From contig JARBJD010000219.1 in the NCBI GenBank assembly GCA_033064195.1, positions 62,001 to 126,000 on the forward strand: a stretch of DNA of 64,000 bases, written 5' to 3'. The position numbers and the translations under genes were made by a program. The notes below the pieces were generated by a model. The model was not told the origin of the DNA, made no database searches, and worked only from the letters and a program-made list of their open reading frames with translations. Of this stretch, positions 10,401-20,039 are shown in pieces; the stretch's first letter is position 1, and the number at the start of each line of letters is the position of its first letter. The DNA comes from Blattamonas nauphoetae. Lineage: Eukaryota > Preaxostyla > Oxymonadida.

Positions 10401-11184
10401 GACGGACATAGATCGACGCCTCATCGCCAACGTCCTTTGGACCGAATCCAAAAGATGCTCCCGGCTGTCCTTCTTTGGTTGATCCGCAATTTGTTTTGGG
10501 ACCAAACACTCGCTTGAATTGAGCTGGGGTTCAATTCAAGCTCAGCTGTTCCATGCCTCGACAATACTGCACTATTTCGGTCTCTTTCTTTTCGCACGTT
10601 TTAGACTTCGTTTTAGAGCATCACCGACAACATGTCACTCTCCATCCTCCGCGTCCCGCATTTCCTCCGTCTTCACACCCTTCGCATCCTCTTTGCACTC
10701 TGGGACAACACACTTCGTCGTCTCCAAAATCAAGAAAGGACTCGACCAGAAAACCACAACTCATCGTTGAATCTGACGCACATACCACTCCCTCCATTCA
10801 CACAAGCCGTTCTTGATCACTGGGAATGATTATCAGTTTGTCTCTTGGAACGAGAATCCCAACTGTTCATCGCCCAACCATTCCATCAGTAGAAAGGCAG
10901 CGAACTGACAATTGCCGAAACGTATGCCATCAGTGCTGATGATTGGTGGAACAAAGGATACAGAGCTGATATGCCAACCTACATCGAAAAAACAGTGATG
11001 AAGTCCTGGTTTGTCGGAGAGAATTTAAAGTGTGATCATTGTCTCTGCATTTGGGTGTCCATTTCATCTTCGTTTGATATTTGCGTCCAGTTTCCGCATT
11101 TTGTTGGTTTGAGATTGTCGATGGAGAACCCATACTTTACTCATTGACTCCGCAAACGCACCTCGTGGGTCTTGTGAAGATTGA
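10401..11184. other. Intergenic stretch with possible gene remnant
   Basis: No intact gene. The stretch 10890-11035 reads on the plus strand as a plausible coding fragment (ETYAISADDWWNKGY, then TYIEKTVMKSW) ending in a Cys-rich piece, with stops before and after it. It may be an exon remnant of an unrecognised host gene. The rest shows nothing recognisable. Confidence 0.3.
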
Positions 11185-13118
11185 ATGGGAGCTACACAGT
11201 CTAAATCGAACGTGGAACATGCACCCACTCATGTGAATCACAAAAGCAAATGGAATACAGCCCAAGCTCTTTCGAGACATCTCTCATTCTCTGGCTCTCC
11301 ATCTGACATACCATCGCTTCTCGAAACATTGAAATGTGATGATGAAGAGCATATTGTTGGCACACTCCGAACATTACAGAAAGTGACGTCAGGTGTGTAT
11401 TCTTGTTTCTTAAACGATTTGTTGATGATTGCTCTGGATGTTTTGGAATGTGTCTCAGAAAGCGGGTCGGATGACACTTTTGATGATTGGTGTCCATTTC
11501 TGTCTCCATTGTGTTGTGGAACACATTCATCTGGACTTGTGGTCTCTCCTTTTCTCTTTTGTTCATTCTCGCTTTCAGGCTGAACTGATGAAACTGCTTG
11601 AGATTCTGTGTTTGTGGTTTTCTTGGTTGTGATGATGGATGTCTTTCTGTCTTGCTTTCTTCCTTTATTGCAGATTCGAAATCGCCCTCGTTCGTTCGCT
11701 CGTCGCTTTCGTCTGAAATCCCTTCTTTCGTGATCAACCAATTTGGAGATTGGTCTTCGTGTCCTGCATTGGAATCGGTGTGTTTCATTCTTTCATCTTT
11801 TTTCATTTGTTGTCAGTGTTGTTCTTGGATGGAATCACTCTTTTTCGAACCTGAAATCGTCGACTCGCTTTTTCTCCAACACGAAAACTTGATCATTTCT
11901 GCATTCATCAAAATCGTAAATCCATTGCCTCCATATGCAGTCTTCACCACTTTAGCACGAATCTCTCTCTTCCCTCATCGCATAATCGCCTGTCACTCTG
12001 CCTGGACACTTTACACTGTCGTCCAACTAGATCCACCGTCTTTCACACTCCTCCCCTCACCCATCTTCCCATCATCTTCCCCACACCAACAATATTCTGG
12101 ACTCTCATTCCTGGCTGCTCTGACAAAGAAACTCCGAATTGTTTTCTCCGAATTCCAAACAAATCTCCCCACCGATCCTTCACACCTCGCAAAATTCATG
12201 CAGCTTACGAAGGATGATCCAAAAATCTTCACATATTCACTTCCCTTCTGCGGCTATTCGTTCAGCCTCCCAATTCTCCTTTTTAACGCAACTCCTCCAA
12301 TCGAAGTGTGTTTTGCTTCTTTTCATCATTGCATGTTATTTCAGGTTGATTCCGAGATCATCCGAGAATTGTTTTTATTTGTGAAAGAAGCTCTCATGAC
12401 GATTCTCACGAACATTTCTGACATCGACAATCTCATCGCTTCTCTTCCCTCTGACTCTTCTCCGACCACTCCATTGATTTCTGAAGTTGGCACACAAATG
12501 ACTGATTCTCTAAAAGTACTTCGAGATAAGTGTGAAGACTTCGTGAAAGATGGATGGGTTTTCTTCTTCAACTTCTCATTTAACAACACCGAGCCCCACA
12601 AATCTTCCTTCCAAACAATCATCCTCGACGACCCATCCTTCCCTGACCTCATTCTCAACTCTCTCAAACTCAACCACAAAGACATCAGACTGTACTCAAT
12701 CATGGCCATCACCAACATCGTAATTAACTATCCATGGATGAGGAAAAGATTCACGACAGCGAATCTGGTTGAGCGGATGTTCGAGACAGTCGATTTTGTC
12801 TCTCTTCCTCTCTCGGAGTCCAAAACTTTTTTTGAACTCACCCGATTCATCACCACAATGTTTGCACTGATTAGTGTTGATGAAGAAGCATTTTTTGAAC
12901 ATTATCCTCTCATTTGTGTTTCAGTGTTCGAGCCAGCCAAACAATTCATAGTGGTGTTAGAAACCCGCACGCGTTCAGAAACCCGCAACGGGGGTCCAAA
13001 AAACCGCAACCGAACGATCTTCATCATAATCTCACTCTTTCACCATTTGTTCACATTATCCTCTATTTTTCTCACATTTTCGAAAAAATCTATCGAAAAC
13101 AGTCGTGAAGTGACGTAA
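11185..13118 (+). CDS. Intron-bearing ARM-like protein, 3' end disrupted
   Basis: The N-terminal exon begins MGATQSKS, a plausible N-myristoylation signal that would tether the product to membranes (inference). After one or more introns, the main frame covers about 11598-12948. Two introns of exactly 39 nt, each GTGTGT...CAG, are visible at 11778-11816 and 12306-12344; both are multiples of three without stops, so the frame stays open through them. The boundaries between 11380 and 11700 are uncertain. The protein is helical and ARM-like (LFLFVKEALMTIL, NLVERMFETVDF, FEPAKQF) and its C-terminal part matches the remnant at 520-1134. A 784-bp element begins at 12951 and the gene then fuses to antisense Pmp-like sequence near 13782, so roughly the last 100 residues are lost. 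Confidence 0.6.
11778..11816 (+). other. 39-nt spliceosomal intron (predicted)
   Basis: Begins GTGTGTTTC, is T-rich, and ends GTCAG; flanking codons join in frame (GAATCG to TGTTGT). Its length and 5' end are the same as the intron at 12306. Confidence 0.6.
12306..12344 (+). other. 39-nt spliceosomal intron (predicted)
   Basis: Begins GTGTGTTTTG and ends TTATTTCAG, T-rich throughout; removal joins ATCGAA to GTTGAT in frame. It is phase 0 like the intron at 11778. Confidence 0.6.
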
Positions 13119-13734
13119 TTGAATCTGATCTTTTCGAGACTCTGCATTGTCATCAAATACTACTCTGTTCTGGCTTTCTTGTTGGGTACGTTGTTGTGAG
13201 CTTCAAAAAACATTGTCTCAGTGATCGGATTCATTTTCTTCTCTTCTATTCTTCATTTGAATGCACAATCATCGATGTCACTGTCCTTTTGTCTTCTTGA
13301 CGTAAATCTCTGTACGATTCAAGATATTATCTCCTTCTTCGAATGTACTATCTATCGGATAATCACAGGTATGATTTCAAGAAAGAGACATACTTCATTG
13401 TTGACATTTTGTGATTCATCCATGAATCGCTGAATCTCACTCCCAATGGTCGGATGGATTTGAAAAACATTTGGATTTGAGAATTGACACTTGTTTTGTG
13501 GCTGAAAGACATGCAGTGAGTCATGGGCTTGGAAACATCAAATTGTGTTTGAATCATGGCCCATTTATGTGAAAGTCACTTTTCACGAACGTGTTTTTCT
13601 TTTTCACTTCTTCCTAAAAACTTCTTCATTACTTCTGTAGAGGACATTAGAAAAACAGAATAATTCATGAATGAAGTGGCGGTTTTATCACGCTGGTTGC
13701 GGGTTTATGAACCAGAGCGGGTTTCTAACACCAC
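12951..13734. mobile_element. 784-bp TA-flanked DNA element in ARM-like gene
   Basis: Perfect inverted ends (GTGGTGTTAGAAACCCGC and its complement at 13717-13734) are flanked by TA at 12949-12950 and 13735-13736, the signature of Tc1/mariner-pogo insertion. Extra AAACCCGC-type motifs lie just inside both ends. On both sides the sequence matches the ARM-like family (compare 690-760), so this is a clean insertion in a coding region. Inside, 13221-13433 holds a short frame of about 70 codons without recognisable domains. No transposase is present, so it is non-autonomous. Confidence 0.75.
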
Positions 13735-13736
13735 TA

Positions 13737-13782
13737 TCATCAAATTCATCTTCCACAATTCGGACAAACTTATTCTGGATCC
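13737..13782 (+). pseudogene. ARM-like gene remainder downstream of the insertion
   Basis: A stretch of about 46 bases that matches the linker of the remnant at 520-1134 (HNSDKLILD). It resumes right after the 784-bp element and stops abruptly at about 13782, where antisense Pmp-like sequence begins. Confidence 0.55.
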
Positions 13783-14747
13783 CTGACTTCTCGAGATTGA
13801 GTGCGCCACCATCCAATTTTGAGGAGCAGTCTTTGAAGGTGCACAGTTTGAAGAAGGCAGACTCGGTGGGTTCTTGTCTGTCTGTGAAGTGCTGGCCGAG
13901 ATGGGTTGGAGTGTCAGTCAAGCACGACCAGAACGAAGTGTTCAGACTCAGAAGACTTCCCATCACTTTCGCGTTCATGTCCATACACGCTGTTCCATAA
14001 AGATGGTTTGTGCAAGAACAGACTCGGCTGTTTGTCACAACCTGAGTCAACTCCATCCTTTCCAGTTCTTCCACTTTCCAATTGGATGGAGTGCTCGTCG
14101 TGTTCACGATCTGGCTCTTCATCAGATGCGACGACACCTTCCAAGGCAGGGTGGCATGTTCAACACTTGCTGGCGTCTTGTCAGTCTCACTTCCAAAACC
14201 AATCAGAGGACCAGTCCCAAATGTCAGGCAACAATCGCTGATGGAAAGTTCAGACGCCGATATCCTGATTTCTGCAACATATTTGGTTTCTTCAATATCA
14301 GTCCATCCTTTTCCAGCATTCACTGTGTGATCCGACTTCCGACAGAGTTCCGCAAGAGGCACAAGAGACAACAGCGACGACGAAATGTGACGACAGTTCC
14401 AAATATCCAGACAACTTCCAATATCACATGATTGTCCATCTCCCATCCCGGTCAGCATCACAAACGGAGAGTTCATCCCGTTTGAGCGAATATCACTCTC
14501 CGACACTGTCACAAATGACGATGAAACTGACGCAATCAGAGAGGAGAGGACTTCGCTGTTGAGGCAAAGTGATGTCAGAGAAACTGTTGAATTCCGAATC
14601 CTGAACATCGACAGCTGCCAATCCTCATCCGCACTTGACGAATCAATTCCATTTTCAGTTTCAGTTTCGAGAGCGTTCTGTTCAGCAGAGATATGGAGTT
14701 CTGTCTTCATTCCTTCCAGAGTCAACGTCCTTGAAATCACTGGGTAT
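13783..14747 (-). pseudogene. Truncated Pmp-like paralogue (middle part)
   Basis: Nearly identical, over about 320 residues, to the N-terminal third of the protein at 1540-5004 (shared: LNSEVLSSLIASVSSSFV, GMGDGQSCDIG). It ends near GGALNLEKSG, before most of the beta-helix, because it abuts the ARM-like fragment. On its 5' side it is cut at 14748 by the DIRS-like element; its first exon part with the signal peptide lies beyond that element at 19304-19480. It is therefore a doubly broken segmental copy of a host gene. Confidence 0.75.
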
Positions 14748-14824
14748 CCTTTCTACCAAACCAGTGCTCATCAACCTTGTGAGGCATAAACATGGTGATC
14801 TGCAAATAACGGGTGGCCAGATCG
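14748..14824. repeat. Left terminal inverted repeat of the DIRS-like element
   Basis: Matches the complement of 19210-19280 with one mismatch over 71 bases, apart from a tip of its own (14748-14753). Confidence 0.75.
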
Positions 14825-15102
14825 AACCACAATAACAAACAAAAGAGTACCAATTTGTCTGTTATCATAAACAAGAGAAAGATTCCCGACAGGGGACTCA
14901 AGGGTCACAATGTCAGTTCTGCCCAAGTGGGGGCGGTGATGAGCAAAAAAGTGTGGGGATCTTACCCACAACTCCAGAAAAGCCCCAACGGGGAAGAAAA
15001 ACTGGAGGAAAAGAGAGGTCGGAAGGACTAATGAAGTGCAAAACACCGAAGGGTTGTAATATAAAAGAAAGACGCCTCTACCGCGTTTGCACCATTCCAC
15101 AC

Positions 15103-15250
15103 GAAGGGAAGAGCTGACATTCGCTCAATTCCCGAAAGGGAAGAGCTGTCCTTCGCTCAATTCCCGAAAAGGAAGAGCCGACATTCGCTCGATTCACGAA
15201 ACGGAAGAGCTGTCACTTGCTCAATTCCATCGGGGGAAGAGCTGACATTC
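15103..15250. repeat. Tandem repeat of about 32-35 bp near the DIRS 3' end
   Basis: About five degenerate copies of a unit built around GGAAGAGCTGACATTCGCTC lie just before the internal complementary region. They differ by point changes (for example GCTGTCCTTCGCTC). Confidence 0.65.
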
Positions 15251-15276
15251 ATAGTCTGCTGTGCGACAGAGAAAAT

Positions 15277-15356
15277 GGTTGATGAGCACTGGTTTGGTAG
15301 AAAGGTGTTCCTTGCTCTCACACCACTACCAAACCAGGGCTCATCAACCTTGTGAG
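15277..15356. repeat. Internal complementary region of the DIRS-like element
   Basis: 15277-15305 is the complement of 14748-14776, and 15304-15356 is the complement of 19251-19303. Together they reproduce, reversed, the junction expected when the right end is joined to the left end. Confidence 0.75.
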
Positions 15357-16952
15357 TTTTGAAAGGAGAAACAACAATAAATGTAATGAGAGAATCAGAA
15401 GAAGAGATAATGATGAGAAACAAAGAGAAAAGTCATTATCTGTACGTGTTTCTTCCTTCTGAAATAATATTGGCCGTGCCCCTGAGAAGGGCTGTCACCA
15501 GCTGAATGTCAACTCTGATGGAGTCAGTTAGTAGGGGGTCTTCTGTGAAGCACTTCAACAACGCTACCTCCCCTTCTTTTGTTCAGTTCCTTTCAGGACA
15601 TGGAAAGTCTCTCCAACCTCGTCCACCAATTCCCATATCTCTTCAGTGAAGCACTTGTCTTGAAGTGCTTCACCACCTCGTGGTGGCTCTTCTCATGATC
15701 ATTCTCTGAATCGTCTTGTACGGAACACCGATTGGCGTGACGACTGGGTACTGACACCAGTCCATTCACAACGAAAGGGGAGTCGGTGGAGATGAAATAC
15801 AACACTTTCGATTGTGAACGGCACAAATGTCACGCACGGAAGGTCAACTGGCCCGCTTCTGCAGACGAGCTACATCAGTACAAGATGTGAAGTTGAGTGT
15901 TTAGTGAGCAACCGAGTGTTTCATGTTCGGCGTGTCGCAGATGAGCGGCAGATTCTCGGAAATGGATCATTGAATGGGCGAAAGTGAGAGAACATCGCAC
16001 ACTCTCCTTCAAATTCTCGCTCTTCATCTCCATCGATGTGGTTCCTGTCTTCTTCCAATCCTCAATTCATGTTGTTTGGTCCCGAATGCAGCTCCTCACC
16101 TGGAGTATCTCGATTCGTACGAGTCACTCAGCTTTTCATTCCGAGTACATGAGATCAGTTTGTCATGTGTGAGATCTGATGGTTACGTATCGTATAAGTT
16201 GATTAAAATGTGTGAGGATATCGCCAAACACCTTGTTCGCTCTTCTTTCAATCCGCGGTGTCATTCATCTCTTGCTATTCTTGCTTGAAGAGCTGTGTTT
16301 TCTTCTTATGCTTCTGGTTCTACGGACATAGTCTCAAGCTGTCACCGTCGCTGCAAGTAGCTGTTGTCTGGTTGTGGTGATGGCAAAGTTAGGCGTGACT
16401 GTTCTCCGACAGTAATGATTGAACGGTAATTCTGTCTGAATTCTTTGGATTCTTCAACATCCCACCTATGCTGTTGAGCTACAACTACCGTCGTGCGAAT
16501 CTCGTGCTCATCCACATCTTCTCCAAACTCCAATGTTGAATCAGTGTCGTGAGAATCATTATATTCGAGTTGTCTGAAATCTGTGAAAAGTGTGATGGTT
16601 CGTCATGTTCAACCCAGCTGTCCAATTCATTTGGAGGTGAGATTTGCGATCCGAGAACATTTCGGCTTCTAATGAACAGTACTTCTTTCGGTTTGAAGTC
16701 GGTCGATCGTCAATTGAGCTTTCTATTCTCCAATCGAGGTGAAATGGTGAAACCATCACCTTCGGTTCACCTCTGCATCGAACCAGTTCAAGAATGCTTC
16801 TCGGTCTAAGTTGTCAGAGAAGTTGTTTGGGTGGAGTTGATGATATAGGTGTTGGAGTCGATGATGGATCCATCCAGCTGTCTATTGTTATCTTCATGGG
16901 TGTCTCGGGAAAGCAGATAGCGTCTGATCATGTCCCGCCTGTCTCGTGTATA
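15357..16952. other. Degraded internal part of the DIRS-like element
   Basis: No intact frame longer than about 100 codons on either strand and no recognised reverse transcriptase, RNase H or recombinase motif. It is interpreted as decayed coding region of the element. Confidence 0.35.
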
Positions 16953-17333
16953 TCATCTCTCGTTGCTCATCGCTGAATCACCGTCTTCATCTTCTCCAAC
17001 CTCAGTGCGAGTGAAGTCGATATTGTTCACGCAAAAGTGGGACGGATTTGTGAAGACGAAGGAAGGCATGACAGAAGTGGTTGGGTCAACAGATCTGGGC
17101 ACATCTCGCTGTGTGTCAGCGGCGTCTGTCAATCTTCGGATCTCCTCTAGCGCAGCAGACAGTTGGGTCTCCAAAGCCTGTATTTTGGTTTTGTCCGCTT
17201 GACGTGCTTGTTCTTGCATGTGGAGAAGCTGTTGGGTCTTCTGGCATTCATTCTGTTCTCGAATCAGCGCTTCATGATCTGTCTCGAGTTTCTCTGCGAA
17301 GAAGCGAGAGTGGTGTTTCTGTGTCTCACGCAT
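16953..17333 (-). CDS. Coiled-coil fragment inside the DIRS-like element (Gag-like candidate)
   Basis: A 126-codon frame, the longest on the element's inferred sense strand. Its middle is a strongly charged, heptad-like helix (EALIREQNECQKTQQLL, then KIQALETQLSAALEEIRRL), followed by a Ser/Thr/Pro-rich tail. Coiled coils are common in Gag proteins of retroelements, and its position in the element would allow that, but no zinc knuckle or capsid fold is visible. It is treated as part of a fossil; assignment is tentative. Confidence 0.3.
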   Translation of the reverse strand: MRETQKHHSRFFAEKLETDHEALIREQNECQKTQQLLHMQEQARQADKTKIQALETQLSAALEEIRRLTDAADTQRDVPRSVDPTTSVMPSFVFTNPSHFCVNNIDFTRTEVGEDEDGDSAMSNER

Positions 17334-17499
17334 TCTGTCTCATCTAAAACCTTGTTTCCTACTGCATTCATGTCCAACGTGGGGTGTAGTATCTCCACGT
17401 GATGTAAAAATCGGAGTTTCGGAGGCGCAAATCGCTGTGATTGGCAATGAGACAATTTCAATCTCTCACCCTCTGCTTCCTCTAACTGTGACAACGCTG

Positions 17500-19209
17500 G
17501 CTACCACTTGCTGTGTTCCTTGATTCTTGTAAGGGTAGCGTCGACTTCCTTGTGTAACTTCGTTTCCGGTTGTTCGGGCTCACAAGTTTGGAACTTGAGC
17601 ATCAATACTTGCTCTCGTTAACTTCGCCAAATAATTGTTAGGTATCGGTGTTCTCTTGATCTGGCTAAAAAGATGTACAACGGGCTTGGGTGCGATGCGA
17701 TTGAAGTGATCGATATGTTCACTTCTAATGAACTCATTCGTCTCAAATGAACTGATTGATGAATCCAACGGGGGATCTCCTCCAATACTGTGTTACGTCT
17801 TCGAGAATGTAGATTATTTTCCTGATGTTCGGAAGATATTGATTGTGCAACTGATGCAGTTATTATTGACAGCATTCCGTCGGTTCCCGTCAATAACCCG
17901 ATTTGCGATGCGAATGTAATCGAATGCGACCGTAAAGTTCAGATTTAAAGATGGATATGTATCGTTGCTTGATTGTTTCCTGATCAACGTTGTCTTCTGT
18001 AATACACATGGCTATATCGAAATAAACCAAGCTAGTAGTGGAAACGGCTGATGAAAATGTGCGAGAATCGATTATATTGCGCGGTGATCCGGTACGTCAC
18101 CTCCGACGGATTCTGCGTGACTTATTGCACTTGGCTCGATTTACGATTGATATATAGAGGTAAGACGACCTCCTTGAATGCATTGAAGAATGTTCCGGAT
18201 ATCACTGGTGCAAACGACTGCTTCTCTGGTTCCGATTGACCAAAACGTGTGCGATCGTTGAGGAGTGAGACAATCCCGTCGGTACATTGCTCAGCGGCTA
18301 CTAAAATACCCTCGTTGGAAAATTGCTCCCGTGTCTTTCTTTCGGAGTACCGTGAGGTTCTTCAACCCTGCTTGGAATTGTCACTGCGGTGACATCAGTT
18401 TGGGACGGTTACCCTCCAGAATCTGCTTGTGTTCCGATGTAATTCTTTCTGACGAAAGGCTGGTGTCTTTCTCCGACTTTAGTTTTGCCTGAGAGACACA
18501 ACGAGTCGCATGGGAGGAGGTGCCATCTGGACTCTCCTCCCTTTCAAGTTTTCCCTTCATATTGCCTCCATGCTATCTGTATGCTGTTTAAGATATGACA
18601 TTCTTCATGTTTCACAAAAATCCGTTCGCATTGTTGTGATCGCTGCTCGTTTGGTGGGTGAGCATGTTCCCGCTCACTCACCCGCCGTACTCGAAAGTAA
18701 ACGATTGAACAGGTTCATTCGTTGTCTGATAGGTTAATTCTTCGTCTTTGGCTGTTCCAAGAAGTGCTTTCGTCCATCTTCACAAATTCTTCTTGAATAC
18801 TTGGCGTTCGAGTTGGTCATGTTAAGAACAGTTGTACCTGACGTGATGTTGTTGGCACTATCTTGAGTGCGTGTAAAGGCTGTTGGTTAGCTCGATTCAG
18901 CGAATATGTCGAGAAAAGATTCATTCGAGAGTCCATGTTGTGACTCGAAATGCGGTATATTGTCTTGAGTTCTACAATTACTTGTTGAGTTACCGGCACT
19001 GTCTTGAGTGCTTACCATGGTTCTTCGGCACGATGTCTTGAAATCTCGTTCTGATGAGGCTTTCAACGGTGTTTTTGGTGTGAGTTAAAAAATGAGTTGT
19101 GTGTCATAAAATCGCAAAAAGATTTGATGAAAAGGATTATTTTCGAAGATGGACGAAAATAGTTTCGTTAGATTTGACATAAACGTCTAGGTCTTTTGTT
19201 GGAATTGTA
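17500..19209. other. Degraded 5' part of the DIRS-like element
   Basis: Only short frames occur on both strands, none with a recognised domain. Together with 15357-16952 it makes up the decayed interior of the element. Confidence 0.35.
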
Positions 19210-19303
19210 CGATCTGGCCACCCGTTATTTGCAGATCACCATGTTTATGCCTCACAAGGTTGATGAGCCCTGGTTTGGTAGTGGTGTGAGAGCAAGGAAC
19301 ACC
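19210..19303. repeat. Right terminal inverted repeat of the DIRS-like element
   Basis: Complement of the left terminal repeat over 71 bases; the outermost 23 bases (19281-19303) have no match at the left end but are matched by the internal complementary region. Confidence 0.75.
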
Positions 19304-19480
19304 ACACGAAGAGAATATTCCATTGGGAAGATGGATAATATCATCTCTATTCGGATTCTTGGAGTTTGACTGTTGGAAATGCTCGTCTAGGAACAGGCGG
19401 AGTGTTCTGATTTCGGTTTCCTTCCCTCTCAAAGCTATTGTGAGTGTGAGTATGGCGGTAAGGAAACTAAAGTGAGTCAT
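19304..19480 (-). pseudogene. N-terminal part of the truncated Pmp-like paralogue
   Basis: Starts with an ATG at 19480 and a signal peptide (MTHFSFLTAILTLTIAL), then the segment KETEIRTLRLFLDEHFQQSN, closely matching the N-terminus of the gene at 1540-5004. Homology ends at 19304 exactly where the DIRS-like element begins and resumes at 14747, showing that the element split this copy. Confidence 0.75.
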
Positions 19481-19549
19481 TCTTTGATTTTTGAGTTTCC
19501 AGCAGGGTGGATCCAACCGTTATTCGAATCCTCATTTCTTCGTTTTCAA

Positions 19550-19984
19550 ATGAATCACTCAGATTGGTTGATGATTCTCGGGTGTGGTGGTGATTGTCTG
19601 GTTGGCATGGCAGAACGACTGGAGACCGTTCAGGGGAGCGTTGGTGGGATGGACGAGCACCTCTTCGCGCTGCTTGATTTACTCGGAGATGTGAAGGATG
19701 ACACGTCGCACGTCGCCAAGGCACTGTTTTGCTTCCACAGATTGACAAAGAGCGTGGCGAGGTCAGAGGAGGATGGTGATTGGCAGGTGAGGACGTCACC
19801 GTTGGTGGAGTCGTTGCGGTGTGAAGAGGACCATGTCTGTCATCGTCAGGATGGTAGTATTCCGTTCAATCATCTTTCTTCCTCCCTCTATTGTCTCCAA
19901 CACCTTCGACTTCGCAAAGGGGATGAACGAGTTGATCGCATGTGTCATCCACTTAATGAGCAGGTTCTTGAATTTCAGTATTGA
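19550..19984 (+). CDS. Unrecognised frame, possible host gene fragment
   Basis: A frame of about 144 codons starting at an ATG, divergent from the Pmp-like remnant. It has a helical segment (FALLDLLGDVKDDTSHVAKA) but no recognised domain, and a Cys/His-containing tail (CEEDHVCHR). An overlapping frame to 20036 carries a hydrophobic helical stretch, so the true gene, if any, may be spliced or frameshifted. Confidence 0.3.
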   Translation: MNHSDWLMILGCGGDCLVGMAERLETVQGSVGGMDEHLFALLDLLGDVKDDTSHVAKALFCFHRLTKSVARSEEDGDWQVRTSPLVESLRCEEDHVCHRQDGSIPFNHLSSSLYCLQHLRLRKGDERVDRMCHPLNEQVLEFQY

Positions 19985-20039
19985 CTATTTCATCCATCTC
20001 CACTTTGCTGCGTACTTCCAAAAACAGTTGAGTTGAATA

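Larger units (their letters stand above)
14748..19303 (-). mobile_element. DIRS-like (tyrosine-recombinase type) retroelement fossil
   Basis: The outer ends carry inverted repeats (14754-14824 against 19210-19280, 71 bases with one mismatch) whose extreme tips differ. An internal segment at 15277-15356 is complementary to the two tips joined together: 29 bases match the left tip and 53 match the right tip, sharing a GG core. This internal complementary region is diagnostic of DIRS elements, whose circular intermediate joins both ends. There is no ordinary target duplication: the target matches the intact paralogue, with only a CC shared between element ends and target, as expected for tyrosine-recombinase integration. 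By DIRS convention the internal region lies near the 3' end, so the element reads on the minus strand. Coding content is heavily degraded with many breaks and no catalytic domain was recognised. Confidence 0.65.
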
